DNA of 13,790 nt from Candidatus Sediminicultor tertius (lineage in GTDB: Bacteria; Atribacterota; Phoenicimicrobiia; Phoenicimicrobiales; Phoenicimicrobiaceae). Location: the NCBI GenBank assembly GCA_003527405.1, contig DPXH01000071.1:1-13790 (forward strand). The letters run 5' to 3'. Numbering within the stretch: the stretch's first letter is position 1; each line of letters starts with the position of its first letter. Made by a program: the position numbers and the translations under genes. This document shows positions 1 through 6,629 of the stretch, in pieces. A model generated the notes under the pieces. That model did no database searches and was not told where the DNA came from. It saw only the letters and a list, made by a program, of their open reading frames with translations.

Positions 1-2
1 TC

Positions 3-449
3 ATGAAAAGAAAGATAATTAAAATTGATAAAGAACTATGTAATGGCTGTGGATTATGTGTCGAGGCCTGTCATGAAGGGGCAATTCAAATGGTAGACGG
101 TAAAGCTAAATTGGTGAGTGACCAATACTGTGATGGTTTAGGAAATTGTTTACCCGCTTGTCCTGCCGGCGCCATTGAAATTATCGAAAGGGAGGCTGAC
201 CCCTACGATCAAAAGGCAGTAGATGGGAAGTGTAAGTGCGAACAGAAACAAGAACAGAATACGCCTGTCTGTGCCTGTGCAGGTGCGACGCCCCGAAACA
301 TTGCTCGGGAGAAAACTGTTTCAAAACCACCACAAGATACTGAGGAAATAAATGATTGCTCATGCGGCACCCAAAAGCAACCTTCTGAACTTCAAAATTG
401 GCCGGTTCAGCTTAAATTAATAAATCCCGGGGTCAGACTATCTAAATAA
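3..449 (+). pseudogene. 4Fe-4S ferredoxin, N-terminal part of a frameshifted hcp-linked gene
   Basis: This is the first half of a ferredoxin-type protein commonly found next to hybrid cluster proteins in anaerobes, where it probably passes electrons to Hcp. Two cluster motifs are visible. One is C-x2-C-x2-C-x3-C at about residues 14-24. The other starts CDGLGNC and lacks the usual second Cys at about residues 43-53. A Cys-rich linker follows (residues 77-121). The start MKRKIIKID is typical of the family, so the ATG at base 3 is likely real; any SD lies outside the window. The frame ends early at 447-449. Continuing in the +1 frame from about 433 restores the expected sequence YLNNADILVMADCVAYAY, so the two parts were one gene of about 249 residues. 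Removing T433 would fix the frame. It could be a true mutation or an assembly error. Confidence 0.85.
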
Positions 450-750
450 TGCCGATATTTTAGTAATGGCTGATTGTGTGGCCTATGCCTACGAAAACGC
501 TCATCAGGAATTTATAAAAGATCGTATTACCATCATCGGCTGTCCTAAATTAGATGATAATAAATATTATACCGAAAAACTTACCGAAATCTTTCAAAGA
601 AACAACATCAAGAGTATTACAGTGGTTCGGATGGAGGTCCCCTGCTGTGGCGGTCTATTTAGTGCAGTAAAGACTGCTATGTTAAAATCAGAGACTATTG
701 TCCCCTATAAAGAGATTGTTATAGGGATAAATGGTGAAATTAAACAGTAA
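439..750 (+). pseudogene. C-terminal part of the frameshifted hcp-linked ferredoxin
   Basis: This is the second half of the ferredoxin gene above, read from about base 439 in the frame of the ATG at 466. That ATG is internal (ILVMADCVAY) and has no convincing SD, so separate translation is doubtful. The domain has conserved Cys residues in GCPKLD and VPCCGG, which in this family form a conserved core of unknown role after the ferredoxin domain. The stop at 748-750 lies 39 bases before the hcp start, which suggests one transcript. Family identity is recalled from known ferredoxin-Hcp neighbours in anaerobes. Whether an active protein is made depends on whether the frameshift is real. Confidence 0.8.
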
Positions 751-789
751 AGAATGAGAAAAAAGTAAAAATCAAAGGAGGTTCTTAAT

Positions 790-2445
790 ATGACCGATAA
801 AATGTTTTGTTACCAATGTCAGGAGACAGCAAAAGGGAGCGGGTGTACTGTTCGGGGTCTTTGCGGAAAGACAGATGATGTAAGCCGATTGCAAGATTTA
901 TTAATTTATCTGCTAAAAGGAATTTCATTTTACAGTTCAAAGCTCAGGAAACTGGGAGCAACTTCTGAGGAAGCAGATAAATTTCTCTTAGACAGTCTGT
1001 TTTCTACTATTACCAATGCAAATTTTGACCAAAGCGACTTTGAGGTATGGATTAAAGAAGGGTTAAAGCTAAAAGATGAAGCGAAAGAGATGTTGGAAAA
1101 AGCCGGAGGCACTATCGTAGATAAAGTTCCCGAGGCAGCAATCTGGCAAGCTGATACCGAAGAAGAATTTGAAGAGAAGGCCAGCGAAGTAGGAGTTTTA
1201 AGTACTAAAAATGAGGATGTCAGGTCTCTAAGAGAGCTTATCACTTATGGCGTAAAGGGGATAGCGGCCTACACTGTTCATGCTCAGAATCTCGGTTATG
1301 AAAATGAAAAGATAATTGAATTCGTCGAAAAAGCTCTAACCGCTACCACCAACGATAGCCTCTCTGCCGATGATTTGGTTGGTTTGGTCTTAGAGTGTGG
1401 TGAATTTGGAGTGGAGGCTATGACCTTACTGGACAAAGCCAATACTTCCAGTTATGGGAATCCGGAGATAACTAAAGTAAATATCGGAGTCAGAAATAAT
1501 CCCGCAATTCTCATCAGCGGCCATGACTTAAAGGACATGGAAGAACTCTTGAAACAGAGTGAGGGAAGCGGGGTAGATGTATACACTCATGGTGAGATGC
1601 TCCCTGCTAACTATTATCCAGCCTTTAAAAAGTATTCTCATTTTGTAGGTAACTATGGCAACTCCTGGTGGAAACAGAAAGAAGAGATTGAGAGCTTTAA
1701 TGGACCGGTTCTCTTTACCACTAACTGTATTGTTCCCCCCAAAGATTCTTATAAGGACAGAGTTTACACGACTGGTACTGTGGGATTTCCCGGAGTAAAA
1801 CATATTCCGGAAGCAGAAGAAGGGAAGGAAAAGGATTTCTCCAAAATAATAGCTCATGCCAAAAAATGCAAACCACCGGTAGAGATAGAAAAGGGAGAGA
1901 TTATCGGAGGATTTGCTCACGATACGGTAATCGGGCTGGCTGATAAGGTAGTTGAAGCCGTAAAATCAGGGGCCATAAAGAGATTCTTTGTTATGGCCGG
2001 TTGTGATGGCAGAATGAAAAATCGTGAATATTATACAGAATTTGCACGGGCATTACCCAAAGATACCATCATATTAACTGCCGGATGTGCTAAATACAGA
2101 TATAATAAACTTGATTTAGGGGATATAGGAGGCATCCCCAGAGTCTTAGATGCTGGTCAGTGTAATGATTCTTATTCTCTGGCAGTGATTGCTCTAAAAT
2201 TAAAAGAAGTATTTGGCTTGGATGATATAAACAAACTTCCAATCTCCTATAATATAGCCTGGTATGAGCAAAAAGCTGTAATAGTCTTATTAGCTTTACT
2301 CTATCTGGGAGTAAAGAATATCCATTTAGGTCCAACCTTACCGGCATTTTTATCCCCCAACGTGGTCAAAGTTCTGGTAGAGAAATTCGGTATCGCCGGA
2401 ATAACCGACGTGGAAAACGACCTTAAAATATTCTTAGGCGCATAG
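790..2445 (+). CDS. hcp: Hybrid cluster protein (hydroxylamine reductase), class I
   Basis: Cytoplasmic Fe-S/Fe-S-O protein that reduces hydroxylamine in vitro and, in studied bacteria, removes nitric oxide or drives protein S-nitrosylation under anaerobic nitrosative stress. The 551-residue length is normal for the family. The N-terminus has C7-x2-C10-x8-C19-x5-C25, the class I pattern for the proximal 4Fe-4S cluster. All hybrid-cluster ligands expected from the Desulfovibrio protein are in place: H245, E269, C313, C405 (the persulfide Cys in MAGCDGR), C433, C458, E493 and K495. The start is well supported: AAAGGAGG at 774-781 sits 8 bases from the ATG. The broken ferredoxin gene lies just upstream and probably shares its transcript. 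No promoter was seen in the 39-base gap. Very sure of identity. Confidence 0.97.
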   Translation: MTDKMFCYQCQETAKGSGCTVRGLCGKTDDVSRLQDLLIYLLKGISFYSSKLRKLGATSEEADKFLLDSLFSTITNANFDQSDFEVWIKEGLKLKDEAKEMLEKAGGTIVDKVPEAAIWQADTEEEFEEKASEVGVLSTKNEDVRSLRELITYGVKGIAAYTVHAQNLGYENEKIIEFVEKALTATTNDSLSADDLVGLVLECGEFGVEAMTLLDKANTSSYGNPEITKVNIGVRNNPAILISGHDLKDMEELLKQSEGSGVDVYTHGEMLPANYYPAFKKYSHFVGNYGNSWWKQKEEIESFNGPVLFTTNCIVPPKDSYKDRVYTTGTVGFPGVKHIPEAEEGKEKDFSKIIAHAKKCKPPVEIEKGEIIGGFAHDTVIGLADKVVEAVKSGAIKRFFVMAGCDGRMKNREYYTEFARALPKDTIILTAGCAKYRYNKLDLGDIGGIPRVLDAGQCNDSYSLAVIALKLKEVFGLDDINKLPISYNIAWYEQKAVIVLLALLYLGVKNIHLGPTLPAFLSPNVVKVLVEKFGIAGITDVENDLKIFLGA

Positions 2446-2473
2446 TAAAAAATTGAAAGATAAATAGTATCAA

Positions 2474-2563
2474 AAAAAAGGGGACAGGCTACTTTTTTAG
2501 GGGCGTATGGTAATACGTCACTACGCCTTATAACTTGCAAAAAAGTAGCCTGTCCCCTTTTTT
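2474..2563. repeat. Long perfect hairpin with 25-bp arms, REP/MITE-like, possible two-way terminator
   Basis: The arms 2474-2498 and 2539-2563 are perfect inverted repeats of 25 bp (core GGGGACAGGCTAC flanked by A6 and T6). The 40-base middle contains a second, 6-bp inverted repeat (GGCGTA 2502-2507, TACGCC 2522-2527). It lies between hcp and the fabK promoter. An A-tract, GC stem and T-tract on both strands would also let it act as a rho-independent terminator for hcp. The A/T-flanked GGGGACAG core resembles ends of small transposase-linked palindromes in other uncultured genomes; that link is from memory and is inference. Confidence 0.85.
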
Positions 2564-2587
2564 CTCTTATTAAGCGCATTAAACGCA

Positions 2588-2616
2588 TTGACAAAAAACG
2601 AATTATTATATATACT
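2588..2616 (+). promoter_or_regulatory. Sigma-70 type promoter for fabK
   Basis: TTGACA at 2588-2593, a 17-base spacer, then TATACT at 2611-2616. This is a perfect -35 and a 5/6 match at -10 with ideal spacing. Transcription would begin near 2623, giving a leader of about 55 bases before the fabK ATG. It lies just after the hairpin, so fabK is likely transcribed separately from hcp. Confidence 0.7.
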
Positions 2617-2678
2617 TGCTTTTAATAATAGGTCATATCAGTAGTTAGTAAATAGAATCAGCTTAAGGAGATGTGACA

Positions 2679-3620
2679 ATGTTTAATTCCATTATATGTA
2701 AACTATTAGGAATAAAATACCCACTTATTCAGGGGGGGATGGCCTGGATTGCCGATGCTGAACTTGCTTCAGCAGTATCCAATGCCGGTGCTCTTGGAGT
2801 TATTGCAGCTGGTTATGCTCCGGGTGAATGGGTTAAAGAAGAGATTCGTAAGACAAAGAGGTTAACTAAAAAACCCTTCGGGCTTAATATTATGCTTTTA
2901 AATCCTAATGCTGGTGAAATTGCCCGTATAGCTGTCGAAGAAGGAGTAAAGGTAGTAATTACCGGAGCGGGTAACCCCGGCAAATATATAAAAATGTGGA
3001 AAGAAAATAATGTTTTAGTATTTCCGGTAATTCCTTCAGTTGCCCTGGCTATACGAATGGAGAGAACCGGGGCAGATGCGGTAATTGCAGAAGGTGGTGA
3101 AGCCGGAGGACATGTGGGAGAATTAACCACCATGTCTCTTATTCCTCAGGTGGCAGATGCGATAAATATTCCAGTTATAGCTGCCGGTGGAATTGCCGAT
3201 GGCCGCGGCCTGGCAGCTGCCTGGATGTTAGGAGCTTCAGGAGTTCAAATGGGTACAAGATTTCTGGTAGCACGAGAATGTAATGTTCACAAGAACTATA
3301 AACAAAAGATACTTAATGCTAAAGACACCAGCACAATAGTTACCGGAAGGCCGACCGGTCATCCGGTTAGAATAATAAAAAATAAGCTGGCAAGGGATTT
3401 CCAACAGCTGGAAAAAAGAAATGCTTCTTTAGAAGAGTATGAAGAATTAGGAAAAAATTCGCTTTATCGAGCAGTCCGAGAAGGAGATATGGATTATGGT
3501 TCGATAATGGCCGGGCAGTCAGCCGGTCTGGTAAAAAAAGAACAAACCTGTAAAGAAATAATTGAAGAGATATTTTTAGAAGCGAGAAAAATAATTGTAG
3601 GGAAAGCTAAATTAATTTAG
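2679..3620 (+). CDS. fabK: Enoyl-[acyl-carrier-protein] reductase II (FabK)
   Basis: FMN-dependent TIM-barrel enzyme that carries out the last step of fatty acid elongation, reducing enoyl-ACP with NAD(P)H in the cytoplasm. The sequence follows Streptococcus FabK closely along its length: YPLIQGGMAW near residue 14, FGLNIMLL near 67, KVVITGAGNP near 91, the GGHVGELTT segment with the likely catalytic H145, PVIAAGGIADG near 168, and a C-terminal DYGSIMAGQSAGLV. A GTG at 2673 is only 2 bases from the SD AAGGAG (2665-2670), so the ATG at 2679, 8 bases away, is the better start and gives 313 residues. It follows its own promoter. A nitronate monooxygenase is the nearest alternative, but FabK fits better. 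The next gene codes for a related barrel, possibly an old duplication. Confidence 0.9.
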   Translation: MFNSIICKLLGIKYPLIQGGMAWIADAELASAVSNAGALGVIAAGYAPGEWVKEEIRKTKRLTKKPFGLNIMLLNPNAGEIARIAVEEGVKVVITGAGNPGKYIKMWKENNVLVFPVIPSVALAIRMERTGADAVIAEGGEAGGHVGELTTMSLIPQVADAINIPVIAAGGIADGRGLAAAWMLGASGVQMGTRFLVARECNVHKNYKQKILNAKDTSTIVTGRPTGHPVRIIKNKLARDFQQLEKRNASLEEYEELGKNSLYRAVREGDMDYGSIMAGQSAGLVKKEQTCKEIIEEIFLEARKIIVGKAKLI

Positions 3621-3700
3621 GTTATTGTAAATTTTAGTGGGGTACTCTATGAAGGAAAAGAATAATTATCGCTTTTGTTTTTATAATCTTTTTTTCCGTT

Positions 3701-3735
3701 CTTTTTCTTCACGCGATACTCGATACACGATACGA
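3701..3735. repeat. Tandem heptamer repeat (N-CGATAC), copy 1
   Basis: CTTTTTCTTCAC is followed by three 7-bp units, GCGATAC (3713-3719), TCGATAC (3720-3726) and ACGATAC (3727-3733), ending in GA. The same flank and units recur at 12605-12648 and 12845-12877. All copies are intergenic and on the same strand. Confidence 0.85.
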
Positions 3736-3846
3736 AATATAATTTAGTAGATATTTTATCTATATTATCGATATTAAGAAAAATATTATAAGTAAGGAAT
3801 GTGGTATTGATTTTATTAAGTCATTATCTGCAAAGGAGCTATACAA

Positions 3847-4956
3847 ATGAATTTCAAAAAACTTCCCAAATTAAAAATAGGTAACTTAGAAGCAAAAATT
3901 CCCATTATTCAAGGGGGAATGGCTGTAGGAATCTCTTTATCAGGTTTAGCCTCTGCTGTGGCAAATGCAGGAGGTATCGGAGTTATCGGAACTGCCGGGA
4001 TAGGCATGCTTGAGCCTGATTTTGTTAAAAATTTTACTGAGGCGAACAAAAGGGCTTTGCGTAAAGAGATAAGAAAAGCAAAGAAGATGACCGAAGGCAT
4101 TATCGGGGTGAACATAATGGTTGCTCTTTCGGATTTTTATGATATGGTCAAGATCGTAGTAGAGGAAAAGGCAGATTTAATATTTATCGGAGCAGGGTTG
4201 CCCTTAAAAGGTCTTGAAGTGTTGATTCCCGATAAATTAAAAAAAGTTAAAACTAAAGTTGTCACTATTGTATCATCTTACCGGGCCGCAAAAATTATAT
4301 TTCAATACTGGAAGAAAAATTACAAACACGTGCCTGATGCCGTTGTTGTTGAAGGACCTTTAGCCGGCGGACACCTGGGTTTTAAAAAAGAACAGATTAA
4401 TAACCCGGATTTTGCTTTGGAGAAAATATTGCCTGAAGTGATTTCTGTAATAAAGCCTTACGAAAATAAATTTGGTAAAAATATTCCGGTAATTGCTGCG
4501 GGAGGCATATATACCGGAGCAGATATTTACAAATATATTAAGCTGGGAGCTCAGGGAGTGCAGATGGCTACCAGGTTTGTGGCTACTCATGAATGCGATG
4601 CCTCTATCAAATTTAAAGAAGCTTATTTAAAATGCCAAAAAGACGATTTAATGATAATTGATAGTCCTGTTGGATTACCGGGAAGGGCGATAAGGAACAG
4701 ATTTCTGGAAGAGGTTTCATCTGGGATTAGAAAACCTTTTAAATGTCCCTGGAAGTGTTTAAAGACTTGTAATTTTAAAAAAGCACCTTACTGTATCGCC
4801 CTTGCCCTGACCAATGCCCAACAGGGAAAACTTGAAGACGGATTTGCTTTTGCAGGAAGCAATGCTTATCGTGCGAATAAAATTATCTCAGTTAAAGAGC
4901 TTATGGCAAATCTATCAGAAGAATATGCAAGTGTGTCATCGGAACCGTCCTCTTGA
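3847..4956 (+). CDS. NAD(P)H-dependent flavin oxidoreductase, nitronate-monooxygenase-like, with Cys-rich C-terminal segment
   Basis: FMN TIM-barrel protein of the 2-nitropropane dioxygenase/FabK superfamily. Visible marks are IPIIQGGMAVG near residue 18, GVNIMVAL near 87, LIFIGAGLP near 111, the GGHLG loop with H176, PVIAAGGIYTG near 214 and GVQMATRFVATHE near 237. Its 369 residues are longer than FabK because of inserts and a C-terminal region carrying C300-x3-C304-x3-C308-x7-C316, which could hold an Fe-S cluster. Similar Cys-rich versions are familiar from clostridia, but their substrate is not known to me. AAGGAG at 3833-3838 lies 8 bases before the ATG. The gene follows fabK after a 226-base gap. 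Nitronate oxidation is only the family label; it may act on another substrate. Confidence 0.85.
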   Translation: MNFKKLPKLKIGNLEAKIPIIQGGMAVGISLSGLASAVANAGGIGVIGTAGIGMLEPDFVKNFTEANKRALRKEIRKAKKMTEGIIGVNIMVALSDFYDMVKIVVEEKADLIFIGAGLPLKGLEVLIPDKLKKVKTKVVTIVSSYRAAKIIFQYWKKNYKHVPDAVVVEGPLAGGHLGFKKEQINNPDFALEKILPEVISVIKPYENKFGKNIPVIAAGGIYTGADIYKYIKLGAQGVQMATRFVATHECDASIKFKEAYLKCQKDDLMIIDSPVGLPGRAIRNRFLEEVSSGIRKPFKCPWKCLKTCNFKKAPYCIALALTNAQQGKLEDGFAFAGSNAYRANKIISVKELMANLSEEYASVSSEPSS

Positions 4957-4981
4957 CAATTTTTTGTTTGAACCTCATATA

Positions 4982-5010
4982 TGGACAAATGTGGACAATG
5001 ATGTTATAAT
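4982..5010 (+). promoter_or_regulatory. Extended -10 promoter of the toxin-antitoxin operon
   Basis: TGGACA (4982-4987), a 17-base spacer, then TATAAT (5005-5010) preceded by TG at -15/-14 (TGTTATAAT). This is a very strong predicted promoter. The start point falls near 5017, leaving only about 13 bases before the ATG, with the SD at the very 5' end. TGGACAA occurs twice, at 4982 and 4992, exactly 10 bases apart. This one-turn direct repeat overlapping the promoter could be the operator for self-repression by the antitoxin. Confidence 0.75.
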
Positions 5011-5029
5011 TGATTACGAGGTGATTTAA

Positions 5030-5278
5030 ATGAAAAGCGTAAATGTTCGTGATATTCGTAATAGTTTTAATAAAATTTTAGATAACAAAGAAGAGGTAAT
5101 TGTTTTAAAACGGGGAAAGCCAGTAGCCAGAATTAAACCATTTTCTCAAGCAGATTTAGTTCGTTATTATTTAGAGAAAGCACAAGAAGTATCTGCTGAA
5201 ATGGGGATCGATGAAAAAAAAGGGAGATCTTTACTTGAAAAAGTACGGAAGGAATTAATTGATGAAGGTCGTTATTGA
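5030..5278 (+). CDS. Antitoxin of the Phd/YefM family
   Basis: Small DNA-binding antitoxin (82 residues) expected to bind and block the PIN toxin coded just downstream, and to repress its own promoter. The N-terminal half shows the Phd/YefM pattern: VNVRDIRNSFNKIL, then VIVLKRGKPVARIKP at about residues 23-38. The C-terminal half (about 40-82) is charged and helical, as expected for the toxin-binding tail. The SD GAGGTGA (5018-5024) is 5 bases before the ATG. Its end overlaps the toxin start by 17 bases, which suggests translational coupling. The family assignment is strong; the exact toxin pairing is inferred from position. Confidence 0.88.
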   Translation: MKSVNVRDIRNSFNKILDNKEEVIVLKRGKPVARIKPFSQADLVRYYLEKAQEVSAEMGIDEKKGRSLLEKVRKELIDEGRY

Positions 5279-5657
5279 TACAAATGTTATAATTTCTGCT
5301 GCCCTTGGTTCTCAAACCTGTAAAGAAGCCATTTTAAAGACATTAGAAAAATATGAGGTAATTGAACCCAAAATAGTATCTATGGAATTAGATTGCTTTT
5401 ATTTAAAGATGAGTCAAGAAATTAAAAATACCAAAAAGGTAAAAGCAATTTATGATTATTTTAGGATTTTTCTAATGTTTATAAAAATAGGAAATCCTAA
5501 AAAAGTTTTAGATGTAAGCCCGGATAAACCGGATAATTATTTTATTTCACTTGCTTTAGAATATTCTGCAATATTCATTACCGGCGACAAAAGTGCATTG
5601 AAATATGCGAGAGATATGAAAATTGATGCAAAATTAGCAGTTGAATTTTTGGAGTAA
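5262..5657 (+). CDS. PIN-domain ribonuclease toxin
   Basis: Putative Mg-dependent RNase of the PIN toxin family, 131 residues. The opening MKVVIDTNVIISAAL holds the first acidic residue D6. E42, D91 (PDNYFISLA) and D109 (FITGDKSAL) complete a plausible active-site set, so the enzyme looks intact. A TTG at 5259 is possible, but the ATG at 5262 lies 8 bases after GGAAGGA (5247-5253) and gives the canonical N-terminus. It overlaps the antitoxin gene by 17 bases. It resembles the 'putative toxin-antitoxin system toxin component, PIN family' group often paired with Phd/YefM antitoxins. The RNA target is unknown. Confidence 0.88.
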   Translation: MKVVIDTNVIISAALGSQTCKEAILKTLEKYEVIEPKIVSMELDCFYLKMSQEIKNTKKVKAIYDYFRIFLMFIKIGNPKKVLDVSPDKPDNYFISLALEYSAIFITGDKSALKYARDMKIDAKLAVEFLE

Positions 5658-5699
5658 TTTTAAACTTATTATCCTACGAATAAACAGACACCTATTTTT

Positions 5700-5728
5700 T
5701 TGATATCACTTCCGCAAAGATATATAAT
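5700..5728 (+). promoter_or_regulatory. Strong sigma-70 promoter of a truncated transposase-like gene
   Basis: TTGATA (5700-5705), a 17-base spacer and a perfect TATAAT (5723-5728). The expected start point, about 7 bases on, is the A of the ATG at 5735, so the original transcript would have been leaderless or nearly so. It may still drive transcription towards the metallopeptidase gene. Confidence 0.6.
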
Positions 5729-5734
5729 CTATAA

Positions 5735-5770
5735 ATGGCAAGAATAGCACGAGTCCTTGAGAAGAGATAA
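5735..5770 (+). pseudogene. Remnant of the 5' end of a REP-associated tyrosine (Y1_Tnp) transposase
   Basis: The ATG at 5735 reads MARIARVLEKR and then stops. MARIARV is the typical opening of REP-associated tyrosine transposases, which continue roughly as PG-x-PHH. Here the homology ends after about 7 codons, so all catalytic residues (HUH and Tyr) are gone. A strong promoter and an ACAGACACCTA-T7 motif (5683-5700) similar to transposase element ends lie just upstream. A short match could be chance, but promoter, end-like motif and peptide together favour a decayed element. Confidence 0.5.
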
Positions 5771-5891
5771 AGGCTCAAATCTTTGTTATTACCAACTTCA
5801 AAACTATAATAAATTCCATAGTTATATGTTAGAATTATAGATAAAAAGTAAAACAAAGAGGCGTAATGTGGTTATTAGGTTTTAGTCTAAT

Positions 5892-5910
5892 GACAGGCGA
5901 GGCGCCTGTC
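5892..5910. repeat. REP-like GC hairpin
   Basis: GACAGGCG (5892-5899), loop AGG, CGCCTGTC (5903-5910): perfect 8-bp arms in an AT-rich background. It has no T-tract, so it is not a typical terminator. It is more likely a dispersed palindrome of the type mobilised by RAYT transposases, and a candidate remnant of one lies 120 bases upstream. Confidence 0.6.
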
Positions 5911-5960
5911 CTACGTTTTAAGTAGAGCTTACTTATCACGTCTACAGGGAGGGTAAAATC

Positions 5961-6629
5961 ATAAAAATCGAAAAGATAATACGTTCAAAGAGAAAGAGTA
6001 TTGCAATGTATATAAATAGTGATACCGCATTAATTGTAAGAGCGCCTTTTCATACCAGTGAAGAGACTATAAATAAAGTTGTTTCAAAATATAAAGACCG
6101 ATTACAAAAAACACAAACAGAAGTCCGATTAAGGAATTTAAAATTTAATAAAAAAGAATTTGTTGATGGAGAAAAATTTCTTTATCTGGGTGATTATTAT
6201 AATTTAAAATTAGTAGATAATCCAGAAATTTTGCTGGATTTTAAAGACGAATTTTTACTTTCAAAAAAATATTTATCATACGCGAAGAATATTTTTATCA
6301 TTTGGTATAAGAGAAGAGCATATGAAAAAATATCCCAAAGAGTCAGATGGTATGCACAAAAAAGAGGATTCAAATATAATAAAATAAATATTACCAATGC
6401 GCAAAAGAGATGGGGTTCTTGCTCTCACCAGGGAAATCTAAGTTTTGCCTGGAGATTAATTATGGCTCCTTTGCCTATCATAGATTCTGTTGTTGTCCAT
6501 GAACTCGTGCATCTTGAAGTGAAAAATCATTCAAAGATGTTTTGGAATAAAGTGGGAAGCTTGGACAAGGAATATAAAGAACATAAAGATTGGTTAAAAA
6601 ATAATGATTATTTATTGAGATTGAAATGA
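5961..6629 (+). CDS. YgjP/DUF45-type zinc metallopeptidase, with apparent ATA start
   Basis: Putative Zn-dependent peptidase (M48-like clan, YgjP/DUF45 family) of unknown substrate, probably cytoplasmic. The C-terminal part has the family signature RWGSC followed by F-x-WRL and AP, then HELVHLEVKNH, the HExxH-x5-H zinc site (H165, H169 and H175 counted from the ATG at 6006). The first in-frame ATG (6006) is too late. The frame stays open upstream to 5922, and codons 5961-6005 read IKIEKIIRSKRKSIA, the conserved family N-terminus. AGGGAGG (5946-5952) sits 8 bases before an ATA at 5961, so ATA (or ATC at 5958) appears to be the start, giving 222 residues. Alternatively the original ATG mutated to ATA and the gene is weakly expressed or dead. 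Family identity is strong; the start is inferred. Confidence 0.82.
   Translation: MKIEKIIRSKRKSIAMYINSDTALIVRAPFHTSEETINKVVSKYKDRLQKTQTEVRLRNLKFNKKEFVDGEKFLYLGDYYNLKLVDNPEILLDFKDEFLLSKKYLSYAKNIFIIWYKRRAYEKISQRVRWYAQKRGFKYNKINITNAQKRWGSCSHQGNLSFAWRLIMAPLPIIDSVVVHELVHLEVKNHSKMFWNKVGSLDKEYKEHKDWLKNNDYLLRLK

Larger units (their letters stand above)
5658..5960. other. Intergenic region with mobile-element remnants
   Basis: About 300 bases between the PIN toxin and the metallopeptidase with no intact gene. It holds a strong promoter and a truncated transposase-like start (5700-5770) and a REP-like hairpin (5892-5910), which are listed separately. The remaining stretch (5771-5890) is AT-rich and I recognise nothing in it. 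Confidence 0.6.

Noticed and set aside
930..1920. Long open frames on the - strand inside hcp
   Set aside because: They lie opposite a clearly conserved gene, show no family motifs and have no SD.
2180..2192. A second sigma-54-like site inside hcp
   Set aside because: TGGCAG and TTGC are only 8 bases apart between GG and GC, and the site is coding sequence.
2301..2594. 97-codon - strand frame over the hcp end and hairpin
   Set aside because: It reads through the palindrome and the antisense of hcp; its product looks like no known protein.
4814..5029. 71-codon + strand frame overlapping the end of the flavin oxidoreductase gene
   Set aside because: It is out of frame with a conserved C-terminus and runs through the toxin-antitoxin promoter.
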